Assembly (NCBI RefSeq): GCF_030020805.1
Contig: NZ_CP125098.1
Span: 5,541,501 to 5,605,500, forward strand
DNA from: Paenibacillus sp. RC67
GTDB taxonomy: Bacteria; Bacillota; Bacilli; Paenibacillales; NBRC-103111
Direction of reading: 5' to 3'
DNA length: 64,000 bases
Of the stretch, positions 43,461-51,866 are shown in pieces (within the stretch, counting starts at the first letter, position 1; every line of letters begins with the position of its first letter). The notes beneath the pieces were generated by a model. It had not been told where the DNA came from. It was given only the letters and a program-made list of their open reading frames with translations, and did no database searches. The position numbers and the translations under genes were made by a program.

Positions 43461-44515
43461 AATGCCGCCTCCTCATGTTGTTTGGTCATTCGCAATTGTT
43501 CCACTACTGAACGCATCTTCTCGGCCAGACGTTCTCCCATCGTAATGTGACCGTAATCGGATGGGTGCGTCAAGTCGCTGGTCAGCGACGTAAAATCGGT
43601 CATAATGTCGCTTCCCTCCAGCAGATGAAGCTGGCTATGTTTCTTTGCTGCTGCATATTCCCTTAGAAATTGATTGTATTTCCTTAAGTTATCGCTAGCC
43701 GTGTGGCTTTGATCCTTATAGTAACTGGCACGGTTAGGGTAAATCGTCGTCAAGAAGACCGGCTTATCCGGCTGCTTCTCAATAATTGTGTCCAACAAAT
43801 ACGCAGCACGGCGTGAAAATTCTTCGATAGGGACGCTCGACATCATATTGACGCCTATTTCAAGAAATGCGAAATCCCAGTCCTCTCGTTCGGCGATATG
43901 ATCGGCCACCTCTCGTTCACAATGGCAGGAGCCGCTTAACCCAAGGTTCAGTGCGTCCACCTCCAGCCTTCGAGCTGCCTGCTGCACGTAGCTGTTATAG
44001 TGGCTCAGAGCACCGGCTCCTTGAGTAATGGATGAACCGTAAGCAACGAAAGCCAGACTCGGCTCTTCCAACTTGTAAGGAGGACGAACCTCGTGACCCA
44101 ATGCATCAATATCATAAAATACAGCGTTAAATCGCTCACAAAAAACGCGCCAAACCTTTGAAGAAAAAGCTCGGTTATGCAGACGTTCCGGGTCTACATC
44201 CGCAAATCGTTCCGGTACTTCAAGGTGAATCGTGTGAGCTATGCCTGCTTGAAGATGATGGGAGGAGTGAAAGAAGTCTCCCCGGAATACAAGCACGCGC
44301 CCGTTTGTTTCAAGCGAAGCCAGCGTAACCCTCACATGTTTCGCGTCGGTTACAAAACGAAGCTCGCATCCGTTCGACTGAACGGCTTTTATCCTTCCAT
44401 TTTCACTCAAAGCATACCGCACGTGCTTAGGAAACCGATGAAGCCTCAAGCCTGGCAGCAGCTCCTTACGCTCCAGTTCGACCACATTATGAAAGCGAAT
44501 GCCTTGATATTCCAT
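43457..44515 (-). CDS. SGNH/GDSL esterase with N-terminal beta domain
   Basis: A 352-residue hydrolase. Residues ~1-135 form a beta-rich domain like that of CE2-type and related carbohydrate esterases; ~150-352 are the SGNH fold: block I VAYGSSITQGAG with the catalytic Ser, block II NLGLSGSCHCE with Gly, block III EIGVNMMSS with Asn, and block V DLTHPSDYGH with the Asp-His pair. It has no signal peptide, so it would deacylate imported oligosaccharides. It lies 28 bases after the solute-binding protein gene and overlaps the SDR gene by four bases. Deacetylation before cleavage by the lyase is the likely role. Confidence 0.9.
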   Translation of the reverse strand: MEYQGIRFHNVVELERKELLPGLRLHRFPKHVRYALSENGRIKAVQSNGCELRFVTDAKHVRVTLASLETNGRVLVFRGDFFHSSHHLQAGIAHTIHLEVPERFADVDPERLHNRAFSSKVWRVFCERFNAVFYDIDALGHEVRPPYKLEEPSLAFVAYGSSITQGAGALSHYNSYVQQAARRLEVDALNLGLSGSCHCEREVADHIAEREDWDFAFLEIGVNMMSSVPIEEFSRRAAYLLDTIIEKQPDKPVFLTTIYPNRASYYKDQSHTASDNLRKYNQFLREYAAAKKHSQLHLLEGSDIMTDFTSLTSDLTHPSDYGHITMGERLAEKMRSVVEQLRMTKQHEEAAL

Positions 44516-44543
44516 GAGTTCCCCTCCACCCTAAGTCCATATC

Positions 44544-45863
44544 TTATTTCTTTTCAGCCTCTATTGCTTTATTCGCCCGCTCCTCGGCTTCTCGCAAAGC
44601 GGTATTCTCATCTTTACCCGAGGCGATATCGACTAACGCAGCGAGCATTTCTTTATCCGCGATAGCCTGGTACTTCGTTTTCTCCGTCGGATCTGCGAAT
44701 TTCGCAGGCAGCAGCGATTTCACATTTTTACTAGCTAAAACCGGATCGTTCGTAGCAAAGCTTTTCATGATCTGGCTTTGATTTTTTAAGACAGAGGAAT
44801 AGCCATCCTTGACAATAAAATCTTGAGCCTCATCCGATGTCATGTAGGACATGACTTGGAATGCGGCATCTTTGTTCTTGCTTCCTTTGGAAAGATAAAA
44901 GTAAGTAGGGTACGATTGCGGACCAACATTTGGCTTCTCCTTGAAGACTGGCAGCTGTACGATATCCCAATTGAGCGTATCCTTGAACACTCTCCCCGTG
45001 GTGCTAAGAGCAGCGAACATGGCAACGTTCTGGTCTTTGTAGAAAGGCTCCTGTTGGCTTACCAGATTATATTTGTTATCTAGCAATCCATTTCCTGGAA
45101 TTTTATAAAATCTCGTCAGATTGCCGAAGGCTTGCCGAAATGAGTCAGAAGTGAACGCCGCCTTGGATGTCTTGGAGTCAATATGCGGTGCCGTGAGCTG
45201 GTTCAACTGCATCAAGTGCTGTACGGACATGGTCATTCCTTTAATCTGCTGCCCGTTGTCCGTACGAGTCATCGTCTTGGCCAAATCGTAGATTTCATCC
45301 CATGTCATGCCGTCTCTTGGATAGGAGACACCGAACTTATCGAATAAGCTTTTGTTATAAAATAGCGCAGCCGATGTCGTACTAACAGGCAGTCCATAAA
45401 TTCCACCGCCAGCAAGCTGCCTTTGAATGTCAATCGTCGAAGGCTCAAGACGTGACAAATCAAAATTGTACTTTTTGATGAGCTCGCTGATGTCATCCTG
45501 CATTTCATAGGCAAGCAAGAAATTCGAGGTCAGGCCGATGGAAGTGATCAAAATATCAATAGTCTGTCCCGATGTGATAACACTCGGCAGCGTCTGCGCA
45601 TCCTTTTGCGGGATGAACTTGAGCGTATAATTCGGGAACTTCTTCTTGATTTGATTCCCATACGTGCTCATAAACTGATCTTCCGTCCAGCCATTGACGC
45701 ATACATAGAACACAAGCTCCGTTGGCGTATCGCTAACCTTCTTGACTAAATCCGCTCCTTTTACCGTCACCTCTTCACTCTTCCCCGGTTGTTGGCATGC
45801 CGCTAGTGATACTGCAAGCAAGCATACAATAATCCCAGCAAGGCGCCTTGATTTCGTCCGCAT
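44544..45863 (-). CDS. Family 1 solute-binding lipoprotein of the lyase operon
   Basis: A 439-residue sugar-binding lipoprotein. The lipobox is LAAC with Cys23. Family 1 blocks: PTELVFYVCVNGW at the mature start, FYNKSLFDKFGVSYPRDGMTWDEIYDLAKTMTR near 170 and DENTALREAEERANKAI at the end. It is a paralogue of the protein at 21125-22465 and of the decayed copy at 36012. No permease genes are adjacent; it leads an operon of esterase, SDR and lyase, so it probably delivers a uronic-acid oligosaccharide to a permease encoded elsewhere. It has its own promoter with a cre-like site and TGACTC repeats just upstream. Confidence 0.9.
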   Translation of the reverse strand: MRTKSRRLAGIIVCLLAVSLAACQQPGKSEEVTVKGADLVKKVSDTPTELVFYVCVNGWTEDQFMSTYGNQIKKKFPNYTLKFIPQKDAQTLPSVITSGQTIDILITSIGLTSNFLLAYEMQDDISELIKKYNFDLSRLEPSTIDIQRQLAGGGIYGLPVSTTSAALFYNKSLFDKFGVSYPRDGMTWDEIYDLAKTMTRTDNGQQIKGMTMSVQHLMQLNQLTAPHIDSKTSKAAFTSDSFRQAFGNLTRFYKIPGNGLLDNKYNLVSQQEPFYKDQNVAMFAALSTTGRVFKDTLNWDIVQLPVFKEKPNVGPQSYPTYFYLSKGSKNKDAAFQVMSYMTSDEAQDFIVKDGYSSVLKNQSQIMKSFATNDPVLASKNVKSLLPAKFADPTEKTKYQAIADKEMLAALVDIASGKDENTALREAEERANKAIEAEKK

Positions 45864-45904
45864 TCGTACCCCTCCTTGTATATTCTATTGACTAGCTTAT
45901 ACAA

Positions 45905-46003
45905 TGACTATTGACTCTTATCTGACTCACAAAATAACTATATAACACATTGTAAGCGTGGTCAATACTATAACATGATATTTATAGGTTAAATATGAGT
46001 CAG
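45905..46003 (-). promoter_or_regulatory. Sigma-A promoter with cre-like site and TGACTC repeats, lyase operon
   Basis: Minus strand: -35 TTGACC (45965-45960), 17-base spacer, -10 TATAGT (45942-45937). TTGTAAGCGTGGTCA (45950-45964 on the plus strand) fits the cre consensus at 13 of 15 positions and covers the -35 and part of the spacer. TGACT units lie at 45905, 45912 and 45923 and, inverted, at 45996-46003; CTGACTCA (45922-45929) and TGAGTCAG (45996-46003) are a perfect inverted pair around the promoter. The GntR-type regulator encoded next door is the likely binder. Confidence 0.65.
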
Positions 46004-46033
46004 TGACAAGCCTATCGTTTAGTTTGCTCATAC

Positions 46034-46067
46034 AAAAAAGGCGCAAGCTCTTTTAAGAGCCTGCACC
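46034..46067 (-). terminator. Terminator after the GntR-fusion gene
   Basis: GGcGCAaGCTCTT pairs with AAGAGCcTGCaCC, with a T-run on the minus strand. Confidence 0.82.
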
Positions 46068-46114
46068 GAATGGGCTGCTGCTTCTATCCTGCCTTACTTG
46101 TTAAGCGACCTCAA

Positions 46115-47533
46115 TTAAGCTTTAGACGATGATTCCGCCCCGTTCGTCTTATCCACAGCAGGAAGCAGCTGTTCGAGCCTGCGGCACAGCATCTCTTTGT
46201 CCTGCAGACCGGATAGAAACTGCATCGCTTCACGCTGCATTTCTTTGAGTTGGTTGTTGCTAAGCCCCATCTCCGTAACAAGTCGGAATGTCGGAATGAT
46301 TTCACGGTACATGAAAAAACGCGAAGGGCGGTACGTAGTCTCCTCCCCATGCCATTCCATAGCCGCACGGTGAGCTGTAATATTTAAGGTTTGACGCCGT
46401 ATCTTCAGCTGCATTTCGTACGAAGTCATAAACTCCACGAGCAATTTGGCTGCTTCCTTGTTTCGAGAGCGGCTGTTCACGGCTAGGCCATTGACGATCA
46501 GCAGCGTCTTGTTGTTCTCTAATCCCGGAAGCGGCGAGATATCGAATGAGATGCCCGCATCCTTGAGCTGGTTTAGGAAATAGTATGTCGTCATGATGAC
46601 CGACACCTTGCCTTCCAGGAAAAGAGCCTCCGCATCGGCATCGCTTTCCGAGAGCAGGACAGGAAATACGTCTGTCATCTCCATTAGCTCCCTGCATATC
46701 CCTAGACCATCCACAGCTTTGCTCGCTGCCAAAAGATATTCTCCATTAGGGTCTGGTTCAAATTTTCCGCCACTCTGCAGCATAAAGATAGGCCAACGGT
46801 TACGAGAGGGAAGGTAAAAATAAAATCCGAACCGCTTGCCCTTCACAGCAAGCTGTTTCCCAAAGCGGAATAAGTCCTGCCAGGTCCAGCTGCTGTCTGG
46901 CTCGGGAACTCTAGCTTCACGGAAATGCTCCTTGTTGTAGCATAGAACAACAGGCGACAGAATAAACGGCTGGACCAGCGTGCTGCCAGCTTGCTCAAAA
47001 GGCGCCGTTGCAAACGGATATAGCTCGCTATCAGCTTCTAACGGCTCCAACAATCCGGTTTGACCGGCTTCGGCAAAATCCTGAAAGCTGTTGTTATTGA
47101 TCATTGCGACATCCAGCATCTCAGCGTCCATATATTCGAGCAGCGTTCGGCTGTAATTCATCGATGCCAGCTCGATCGGCTGTACTTGAATATGCGGATA
47201 CTTCTCATGAAAAGCCTGCAGCAAACCGTCCACCCCAGCAAGCTCGCCAGTCGCCTGGACGTATCCGAACTTGATTACCGTGCCGTTCCTACGTGATGGA
47301 CTTACCACTTTATTTCCCACACGGGCAATCTTTTCGATCAAGCCTTCCTCAACAAGGGTTTCCAGCCCTTTGCGAATCGAGTTATTACTTAATTGAAACC
47401 TTAATTCCAAGTCGCTCTCTGAAGGAAGATAACTCTCAACAGGAAACTTACCCGAGAGGATTTCCTCCCTCAAAGTAACGACCATCTCATCCAATCGAGC
47501 TCGAAAATGTTTACGGCTGTTTCTTTTCTGCAT
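46115..47533 (-). CDS. GntR winged-helix domain fused to a family 1 solute-binding domain
   Basis: A ~472-residue regulator with an unusual layout. Residues ~10-75 are a GntR winged helix (LREEILSGKFPVESYLPSESDLELRFQLSNNSIRKGLETLVEEGLIEKI). Residues ~85-450 resemble a family 1 extracellular solute-binding protein (VIKFGYVQATGELAGVDGLLQAFHEKYPHIQVQPIE, PFILSPVVLCYNKEHFREA, ALFLEGKVSVIMTTYYFLNQ), but with no signal peptide or lipobox, so it is cytosolic. The binding domain probably senses a sugar. ATG 47533 has GGGGTAGG close upstream; ATG 47557 is an alternative. It lies between the esterase and the solute-binding lipoprotein of the lyase operon and is most likely the regulator of that operon. 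Confidence 0.88.
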   Translation of the reverse strand: MQKRNSRKHFRARLDEMVVTLREEILSGKFPVESYLPSESDLELRFQLSNNSIRKGLETLVEEGLIEKIARVGNKVVSPSRRNGTVIKFGYVQATGELAGVDGLLQAFHEKYPHIQVQPIELASMNYSRTLLEYMDAEMLDVAMINNNSFQDFAEAGQTGLLEPLEADSELYPFATAPFEQAGSTLVQPFILSPVVLCYNKEHFREARVPEPDSSWTWQDLFRFGKQLAVKGKRFGFYFYLPSRNRWPIFMLQSGGKFEPDPNGEYLLAASKAVDGLGICRELMEMTDVFPVLLSESDADAEALFLEGKVSVIMTTYYFLNQLKDAGISFDISPLPGLENNKTLLIVNGLAVNSRSRNKEAAKLLVEFMTSYEMQLKIRRQTLNITAHRAAMEWHGEETTYRPSRFFMYREIIPTFRLVTEMGLSNNQLKEMQREAMQFLSGLQDKEMLCRRLEQLLPAVDKTNGAESSSKA

Positions 47534-47629
47534 GGACCTACCCCACATCTGCCTCATATTCCTTGTCTTTTCCTTTTATTAGCATACTGAAAATATGGGG
47601 AGAGAACAAGTCACATGCTGTCAAGATGA

Positions 47630-48667
47630 TTAGAGCGCCTTCAAAGTATCTGCCATCCAATCAAAAGACCTTGCTCCACTAATTTCATGTCCCCCTTCGA
47701 ATAGATGAGACTCAAAGCTCGCACTTATCCCCATCTCCCCGTATATTTGCTCCAATATCCCTACGGCTTCTCGTGTCGTTGTAATTGGGAAAATAGGGTC
47801 ATTGATTCCGGCTTCAATAAACAATGGTTTAGGGGCAATTAACCCGAGCAACTCCGGCATTTCAGCATGATGTAGAATACCTGGTATATAATTGCAAAGG
47901 CAATGACGTACCGCTAGGATGCTGCCCCTATATGTATTCGGATAGATTCCGACTACGGAGGCTTTGATTCTGGAATCAAGTGCAGCAGATAACGATGCGA
48001 CGGTCCCCCCGCCTGAATGTCCCATGTTCCCTATCCGGCTGGCATCAACATAATCCAAAGTGGATGCATATTCTGACACGCGAATTGCCTCATAGGCGCG
48101 TAAGCCAGCCGTCGATTTTCCAGTCATAAACAGTGAAACCGATAAGTTATAGCAAGAATTTTTCAGCTCAGGGTCCTGCACACGGTCACGCTGCAATCTT
48201 CGGTCACCAAATCCCGCTTCCTCAGGTGCCAATGCGATCATCCCTCGGCGTACAAGCTCCAATGCGATATTGTCCGACCGTTTGCCTGTCTCAGGTTTCG
48301 GCGATCCATCCTCCAGCAAACCGACCATCGATCTGCTCCCGTAGCCGTGACCGTGCCAAAGCAAGACAGCCGGCCTTTGTTCTCCTTTTTGCATGAGCTT
48401 TGGTTTCATAATGTAAACAGGCATCCGCAGCCCACCCAAAGTCGTGATTTCAACACGTTCACGAATCACATCATCTAGCTCCACACTTTCAAGAAGAACC
48501 GGCCTAAAATCGGCATCATCTCCTTCTGGCAATTTGAATTCGCCTAATGCCGGAATTAGTTTTTCCATTAGATATGCCCGTTTCTGCTCCGAGGGCAAGT
48601 CGTTTTGTTCACGTTCCTGTTGTAAGGAATCATAAATATGGCTAAGAAAAGAGTCCAAATGAGACAT
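47630..48667 (-). CDS. Alpha/beta hydrolase, acetyl-xylan-esterase-like
   Basis: A 345-residue serine hydrolase. The nucleophile elbow is GHSGGGTV near residue 220, the oxyanion region is LLWHGHGYGS near 104, and the acid and His are expected in EAGINDPIFP and EGGHEIS. The fold and N-terminal helical extension resemble the acetyl-xylan-esterase-like / Abhydrolase_7 group. No signal peptide. It begins the lyase locus: a cre-like site is placed just upstream of its ribosome binding site, and the GntR-fusion gene starts 96 bases after its stop with no terminator between. Removing acetyl groups from an imported oligosaccharide is the likely job. Confidence 0.85.
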   Translation of the reverse strand: MSHLDSFLSHIYDSLQQEREQNDLPSEQKRAYLMEKLIPALGEFKLPEGDDADFRPVLLESVELDDVIRERVEITTLGGLRMPVYIMKPKLMQKGEQRPAVLLWHGHGYGSRSMVGLLEDGSPKPETGKRSDNIALELVRRGMIALAPEEAGFGDRRLQRDRVQDPELKNSCYNLSVSLFMTGKSTAGLRAYEAIRVSEYASTLDYVDASRIGNMGHSGGGTVASLSAALDSRIKASVVGIYPNTYRGSILAVRHCLCNYIPGILHHAEMPELLGLIAPKPLFIEAGINDPIFPITTTREAVGILEQIYGEMGISASFESHLFEGGHEISGARSFDWMADTLKAL

Positions 48668-48687
48668 AAATCTTTACCTCCTCATAA

Positions 48688-48702
48688 TGTTAGCGCTTAC
48701 TT
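48688..48702 (-). promoter_or_regulatory. cre-like site upstream of the esterase gene
   Basis: Minus strand AAGTAAGCGCTAACA fits the cre consensus WTGNAARCGNWWWCW at 14 of 15 positions. It is 21 bases before the ATG, next to the ribosome binding site, a roadblock or promoter-overlap position. Confidence 0.6.
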
Positions 48703-48778
48703 TTCTGGTGTTCAATTGTTGTGCTGGTTTAACCATACCATAGAAAAACGGAATATTCTCTAAAATATGTCATTATTC

Positions 48779-48832
48779 AAAAAAATCGCCCTCAAGCCTT
48801 GCGATACGCAAGAAATAAGTCGGCGATTTTTC
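48779..48832 (-). terminator. Terminator after the DUF2500 gene
   Basis: AAAAATCGCC pairs with GGCGATTTTT, enclosing a second stem CTTGCG/CGCAAG. The T-run is on the minus strand. Confidence 0.85.
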
Positions 48833-48833
48833 A

Positions 48834-49193
48834 TTAGATGTCTCTTTGAAAATCATTAAACCTCGTACCTTGGTAATTCAAAGTTCCTTGATCTCCTTCA
48901 ACTAATAACCCATGAACCGAGCCCCTGACCCTTAATTCGATTCGTCTGCCATCTGGAAATTCAAAGGTCACAAAGTATGTCGTGCTAGAGCTTGTATCTC
49001 CAGAACCCCCGGATACCTCTATTCGTTTGGATACGACTCTGGCTTGGGTATTAACGACTTCTGCCGCATTATTGCCAGCCCAGGTCGACAATCCTTTTAC
49101 AACCATAACAACAATAACTCCAACTATAAATATAGGAACAATGACAAACAGTGCACTAAATATGGGCGGAGGACCAGAGAAGCCAACCGACAT
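48834..49193 (-). CDS. DUF2500 family protein
   Basis: A 119-residue single-pass membrane protein. A helix near the N-terminus (FSALFVIVPIFIVGVIVVMVV) is followed by a beta-rich domain with the DUF2500 pattern: NTQARVVSKRIEV, TTYFVTFEFPDGRRIELRV and GLLVEGDQGTLNYQGTRFNDFQRD. Function unknown. The ATG follows AAAGGAGG. It is a single-gene unit: terminator downstream, and the upstream stalk-protein gene has its own terminator. Confidence 0.88.
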   Translation of the reverse strand: MSVGFSGPPPIFSALFVIVPIFIVGVIVVMVVKGLSTWAGNNAAEVVNTQARVVSKRIEVSGGSGDTSSSTTYFVTFEFPDGRRIELRVRGSVHGLLVEGDQGTLNYQGTRFNDFQRDI

Positions 49194-49339
49194 ACGAACT
49201 ACCTCCTTTTATGAACTTCTAACTTGTCTTGCAAACGTGCTTCGGTTCAAGATTGAAATGTAATAATGTTAATTTTTTCAAGTGTCGTACTTATTTTAAA
49301 GCACATCCACCTAGGGATCAACCCAATTATGGGCAATAG

Positions 49340-49370
49340 GAAAAACCGCCCGAAAAATCGGACGGTTCAC
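49340..49370 (-). terminator. Terminator after the stalk-domain protein gene
   Basis: AACCGtCCGA pairs with TCGGgCGGTT with TTTTT on the minus strand, directly after the stop. Confidence 0.85.
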
Positions 49371-49372
49371 TG

Positions 49373-50668
49373 TTAATGAATGTTAGACTGTCTGATCACG
49401 CCATTATCTGGCCAGCTGTAATACTCGCGTCCAAGTGTCAAGCTGATAGAAGTCCGGATCAAAGGATTCGTCATTAATGATTTCATAAGCTCTTCGGTCA
49501 TAACGAGCTCATACTCCCGGTCTCCCTTCTCCAAGAACAACCGGATTCTTCGGTCAGGGGTACCCTCATTTTCTTGGATCAAGTCGGTGAAAGGAGCCTT
49601 TAGCTGCTCTGGAGTTTCACCGTACTGAAGCGGCCGGTCAACCCGGTACAATGCCTGATCGTTCTCGATTCGATCTACAATAAGATTGGATACGCCATCC
49701 TTATTCGACGAAAGCTTCATCACCAGCGACGGATGCTCATCCCGGTCTAAAGGACGCGTGTCTCTAATACTTGCTGTATACGTCTGAGGGTCCCAATTCA
49801 CCAACAAACCGAGCTTCTCCGCGGTATCCCGAAGCGGGACATAGACGACGCCACCGTAATTAAACGGATGCATTTCAGGAGCGTATATTCTACCATCAAC
49901 TTTCGCCTGAACATCAGAATAAGTAACCGTCGCCTCAAATGGATCGGTGCCCATCGGAATGCCGACTGCGGCGTCCTTGAATTCTGATTGTGACGGGTCT
50001 CCTTGTGCTGCAATTCCCGCCCATTCAGAGCGAAGCAATATTTCATAACGGCTGCTTTCTGAATTCCACACCGTTACATATCCAAGAGTATCTCTAAAAA
50101 AAGTCATTGGGGTGTACAACGTATTTTTGTAAAACAATACTCCCGGTGTAACGGGAATCGTTCTGCCATCGAGAGTTACGGTGACATCTGTGCCCGGATA
50201 GAGCGTCACTTGCTGTGCGCCAGGGTCCGGATAGCGAACCATATCCATTTCCTTGAGCTCATTAACGCGATCTACGGCTTCCTGTCCTTCGAACACGTCA
50301 AATACGCCTGCAGCCGGACGCCCCAGACGGTTGTTCGCGTACACCAAGTAAGTGTGTCCCAATTCAAAGGTTACTCCGCATTGATCACTGTCGGGAGCAG
50401 TCAGAACATTACGAACATAACCGCCTTTTAAATTCGTAAACGTAGCAAATGTAGCCATTCGGTACGCTTTTCCGTCGTAATACACATTTTCCACATTGGT
50501 AACTGAACCGTAGAGGACGTTACTTGCAATCGAATAATCCGTTTCTGCAGAAGTAGCCTCCCCTTTTGAACATGCGAACACTTTTTGCGGGTTAGACGTT
50601 ACCGCAGCAGGAATAGCGGCCAAAGTCACCATCGCAGCCGCTAGACAGGTTATGATCCCTTTCTTCAT
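49373..50668 (-). CDS. Secreted protein: NTR/TIMP-like domain plus stalk (copper amine oxidase N-terminal-like) domain
   Basis: A ~431-residue secreted protein. The signal peptide (KGIITCLAAAMVTLAAIPAAV) is followed by a segment beginning FACSKGEA, then SNVLYGSVTNVE, FATFTNLKG and DSDQCGVTFELGHTYLVYAN (~35-125), the pattern of bacterial netrin/TIMP-like domains; the second Cys of their usual CxC is Lys here. Residues ~155-310 hold two stalk-type repeats (VTLDGRTIPVTPGVLFYKNTLYTPMTFFRDTLGY and KVDGRIYAPEMHPFNYGGVVYVPLRDTAEKLG) as in the copper amine oxidase N-terminal-like modules common in Paenibacillus. The remainder is beta-rich. I chose ATG 50668, nine bases after GGAGA. Function unknown. 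Confidence 0.8.
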   Translation of the reverse strand: MKKGIITCLAAAMVTLAAIPAAVTSNPQKVFACSKGEATSAETDYSIASNVLYGSVTNVENVYYDGKAYRMATFATFTNLKGGYVRNVLTAPDSDQCGVTFELGHTYLVYANNRLGRPAAGVFDVFEGQEAVDRVNELKEMDMVRYPDPGAQQVTLYPGTDVTVTLDGRTIPVTPGVLFYKNTLYTPMTFFRDTLGYVTVWNSESSRYEILLRSEWAGIAAQGDPSQSEFKDAAVGIPMGTDPFEATVTYSDVQAKVDGRIYAPEMHPFNYGGVVYVPLRDTAEKLGLLVNWDPQTYTASIRDTRPLDRDEHPSLVMKLSSNKDGVSNLIVDRIENDQALYRVDRPLQYGETPEQLKAPFTDLIQENEGTPDRRIRLFLEKGDREYELVMTEELMKSLMTNPLIRTSISLTLGREYYSWPDNGVIRQSNIH

Positions 50669-50795
50669 ACACACAACTCTCCTTTTCTTTCTACAAATTA
50701 CCTCTTTGTTTATTACCCTGGATATCCAAGTTTAAAAAGGAATTTTTTATACTAATGTATTTCGAAATGGAGAGGGACTTTCCGGGTAGAGGAAA

Positions 50796-51866
50796 TTATT
50801 TTTTTTGAGGAAGTTCAATATAAAAAGTAAAATGTCCATTTTGATGTCCGAGACCCAGCCGCCCCTTATGCAGCTCGACAATATTTTGTGCAATCGATAA
50901 TCCGAGACCTGCGCCCTGCGACAAATCATTATCGTTACGAGACGGCTCCGCTTTATAGAAACGCTCGAATAATCGCTGCTCCTGTTCTTCGGTTAACGGC
51001 TTCCCCTTATTTTCGACTGCGAGATATATCTGATCATCCCATGCGGACAGACGGACCGTAATTTCTCCTGGTTTAAATGAGAATTTAAGTGCATTGATGA
51101 GCAAATTATCGATAGCCCGCACGAACTTCTCCGCATCCACCTCTCCATAAATTGAATTCGGTTCACGAATGATTTTCATCGTTAAAGAGTGTTCTTGTGC
51201 GATAGGTTCAAATTCATTCATAATTTGCTCTAATAAGCTGTTCAGATCGATCGTTTTCAGGGTCAGATGGACATTCCCACTGGTTAGACGGGTATATTCG
51301 AATAAATCATCAATAAGTTTTTTCAACTGCTGCGTCTTATTAAAGGCATTGAAAATATACCGTTTGTGTTCTTCAATATTCTGATAATCATCGTTTTTCA
51401 ACAAATTTAAATAACCTACAATGCTAGTCAAAGGGGTCCGTAAATCATGAGACACATTGGTTATCAATTCCATTTTGGATTTCTCGGTTCGACGCTCGTT
51501 CTCCATCATTGTTTGAAGTTGTTCAGCCATGTAATTAATATTGCTTGCCACGACACCCAGTTCATCCTGTCTTGAAATCGTTACACGCTGATCCAGGTTA
51601 CCTTGTGCAATGGAGATTAAACAATCGCCAAGCGACCGTAAATATCGAACATCACGGCGCATGAACAAAAAAAACAAGAACATAAATAACCCGAAAAACA
51701 GGAAAAGGGAAATGAGCTTGTCGAATACACCTCCGCCTAGTGAAACATATTTTCCACAATAAAACGAGATGACTGTGGTGAGAAAAAAGCTTACAAAAAA
51801 TCCGCCTACAATTCTTACACGGATGCTCTTTTTCCAATTCAGCAAAGAAAAGAAATCTCTAATCAA
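50796..51866 (-). CDS. Sensor histidine kinase
   Basis: A ~356-residue membrane histidine kinase. Two helices (VRIVGGFFVSFFLTTVISFYC and LISLFLFFGLFMFLFFLF) flank a very short extracytoplasmic loop, so it may sense something in the membrane. A HAMP domain follows, then the phospho-acceptor motif NVSHDLRTPLTS and the ATPase boxes (NLLINALKFS, GAGLGLSIAQNIVELH). I chose TTG 51866, preceded by GGGGGGTGGGG; it overlaps the stop of the response regulator gene by eight bases. The organisation and motifs resemble VanS-like kinases, which alone is not evidence for a resistance role. Confidence 0.92.
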   Translation of the reverse strand: MIRDFFSLLNWKKSIRVRIVGGFFVSFFLTTVISFYCGKYVSLGGGVFDKLISLFLFFGLFMFLFFLFMRRDVRYLRSLGDCLISIAQGNLDQRVTISRQDELGVVASNINYMAEQLQTMMENERRTEKSKMELITNVSHDLRTPLTSIVGYLNLLKNDDYQNIEEHKRYIFNAFNKTQQLKKLIDDLFEYTRLTSGNVHLTLKTIDLNSLLEQIMNEFEPIAQEHSLTMKIIREPNSIYGEVDAEKFVRAIDNLLINALKFSFKPGEITVRLSAWDDQIYLAVENKGKPLTEEQEQRLFERFYKAEPSRNDNDLSQGAGLGLSIAQNIVELHKGRLGLGHQNGHFTFYIELPQKK

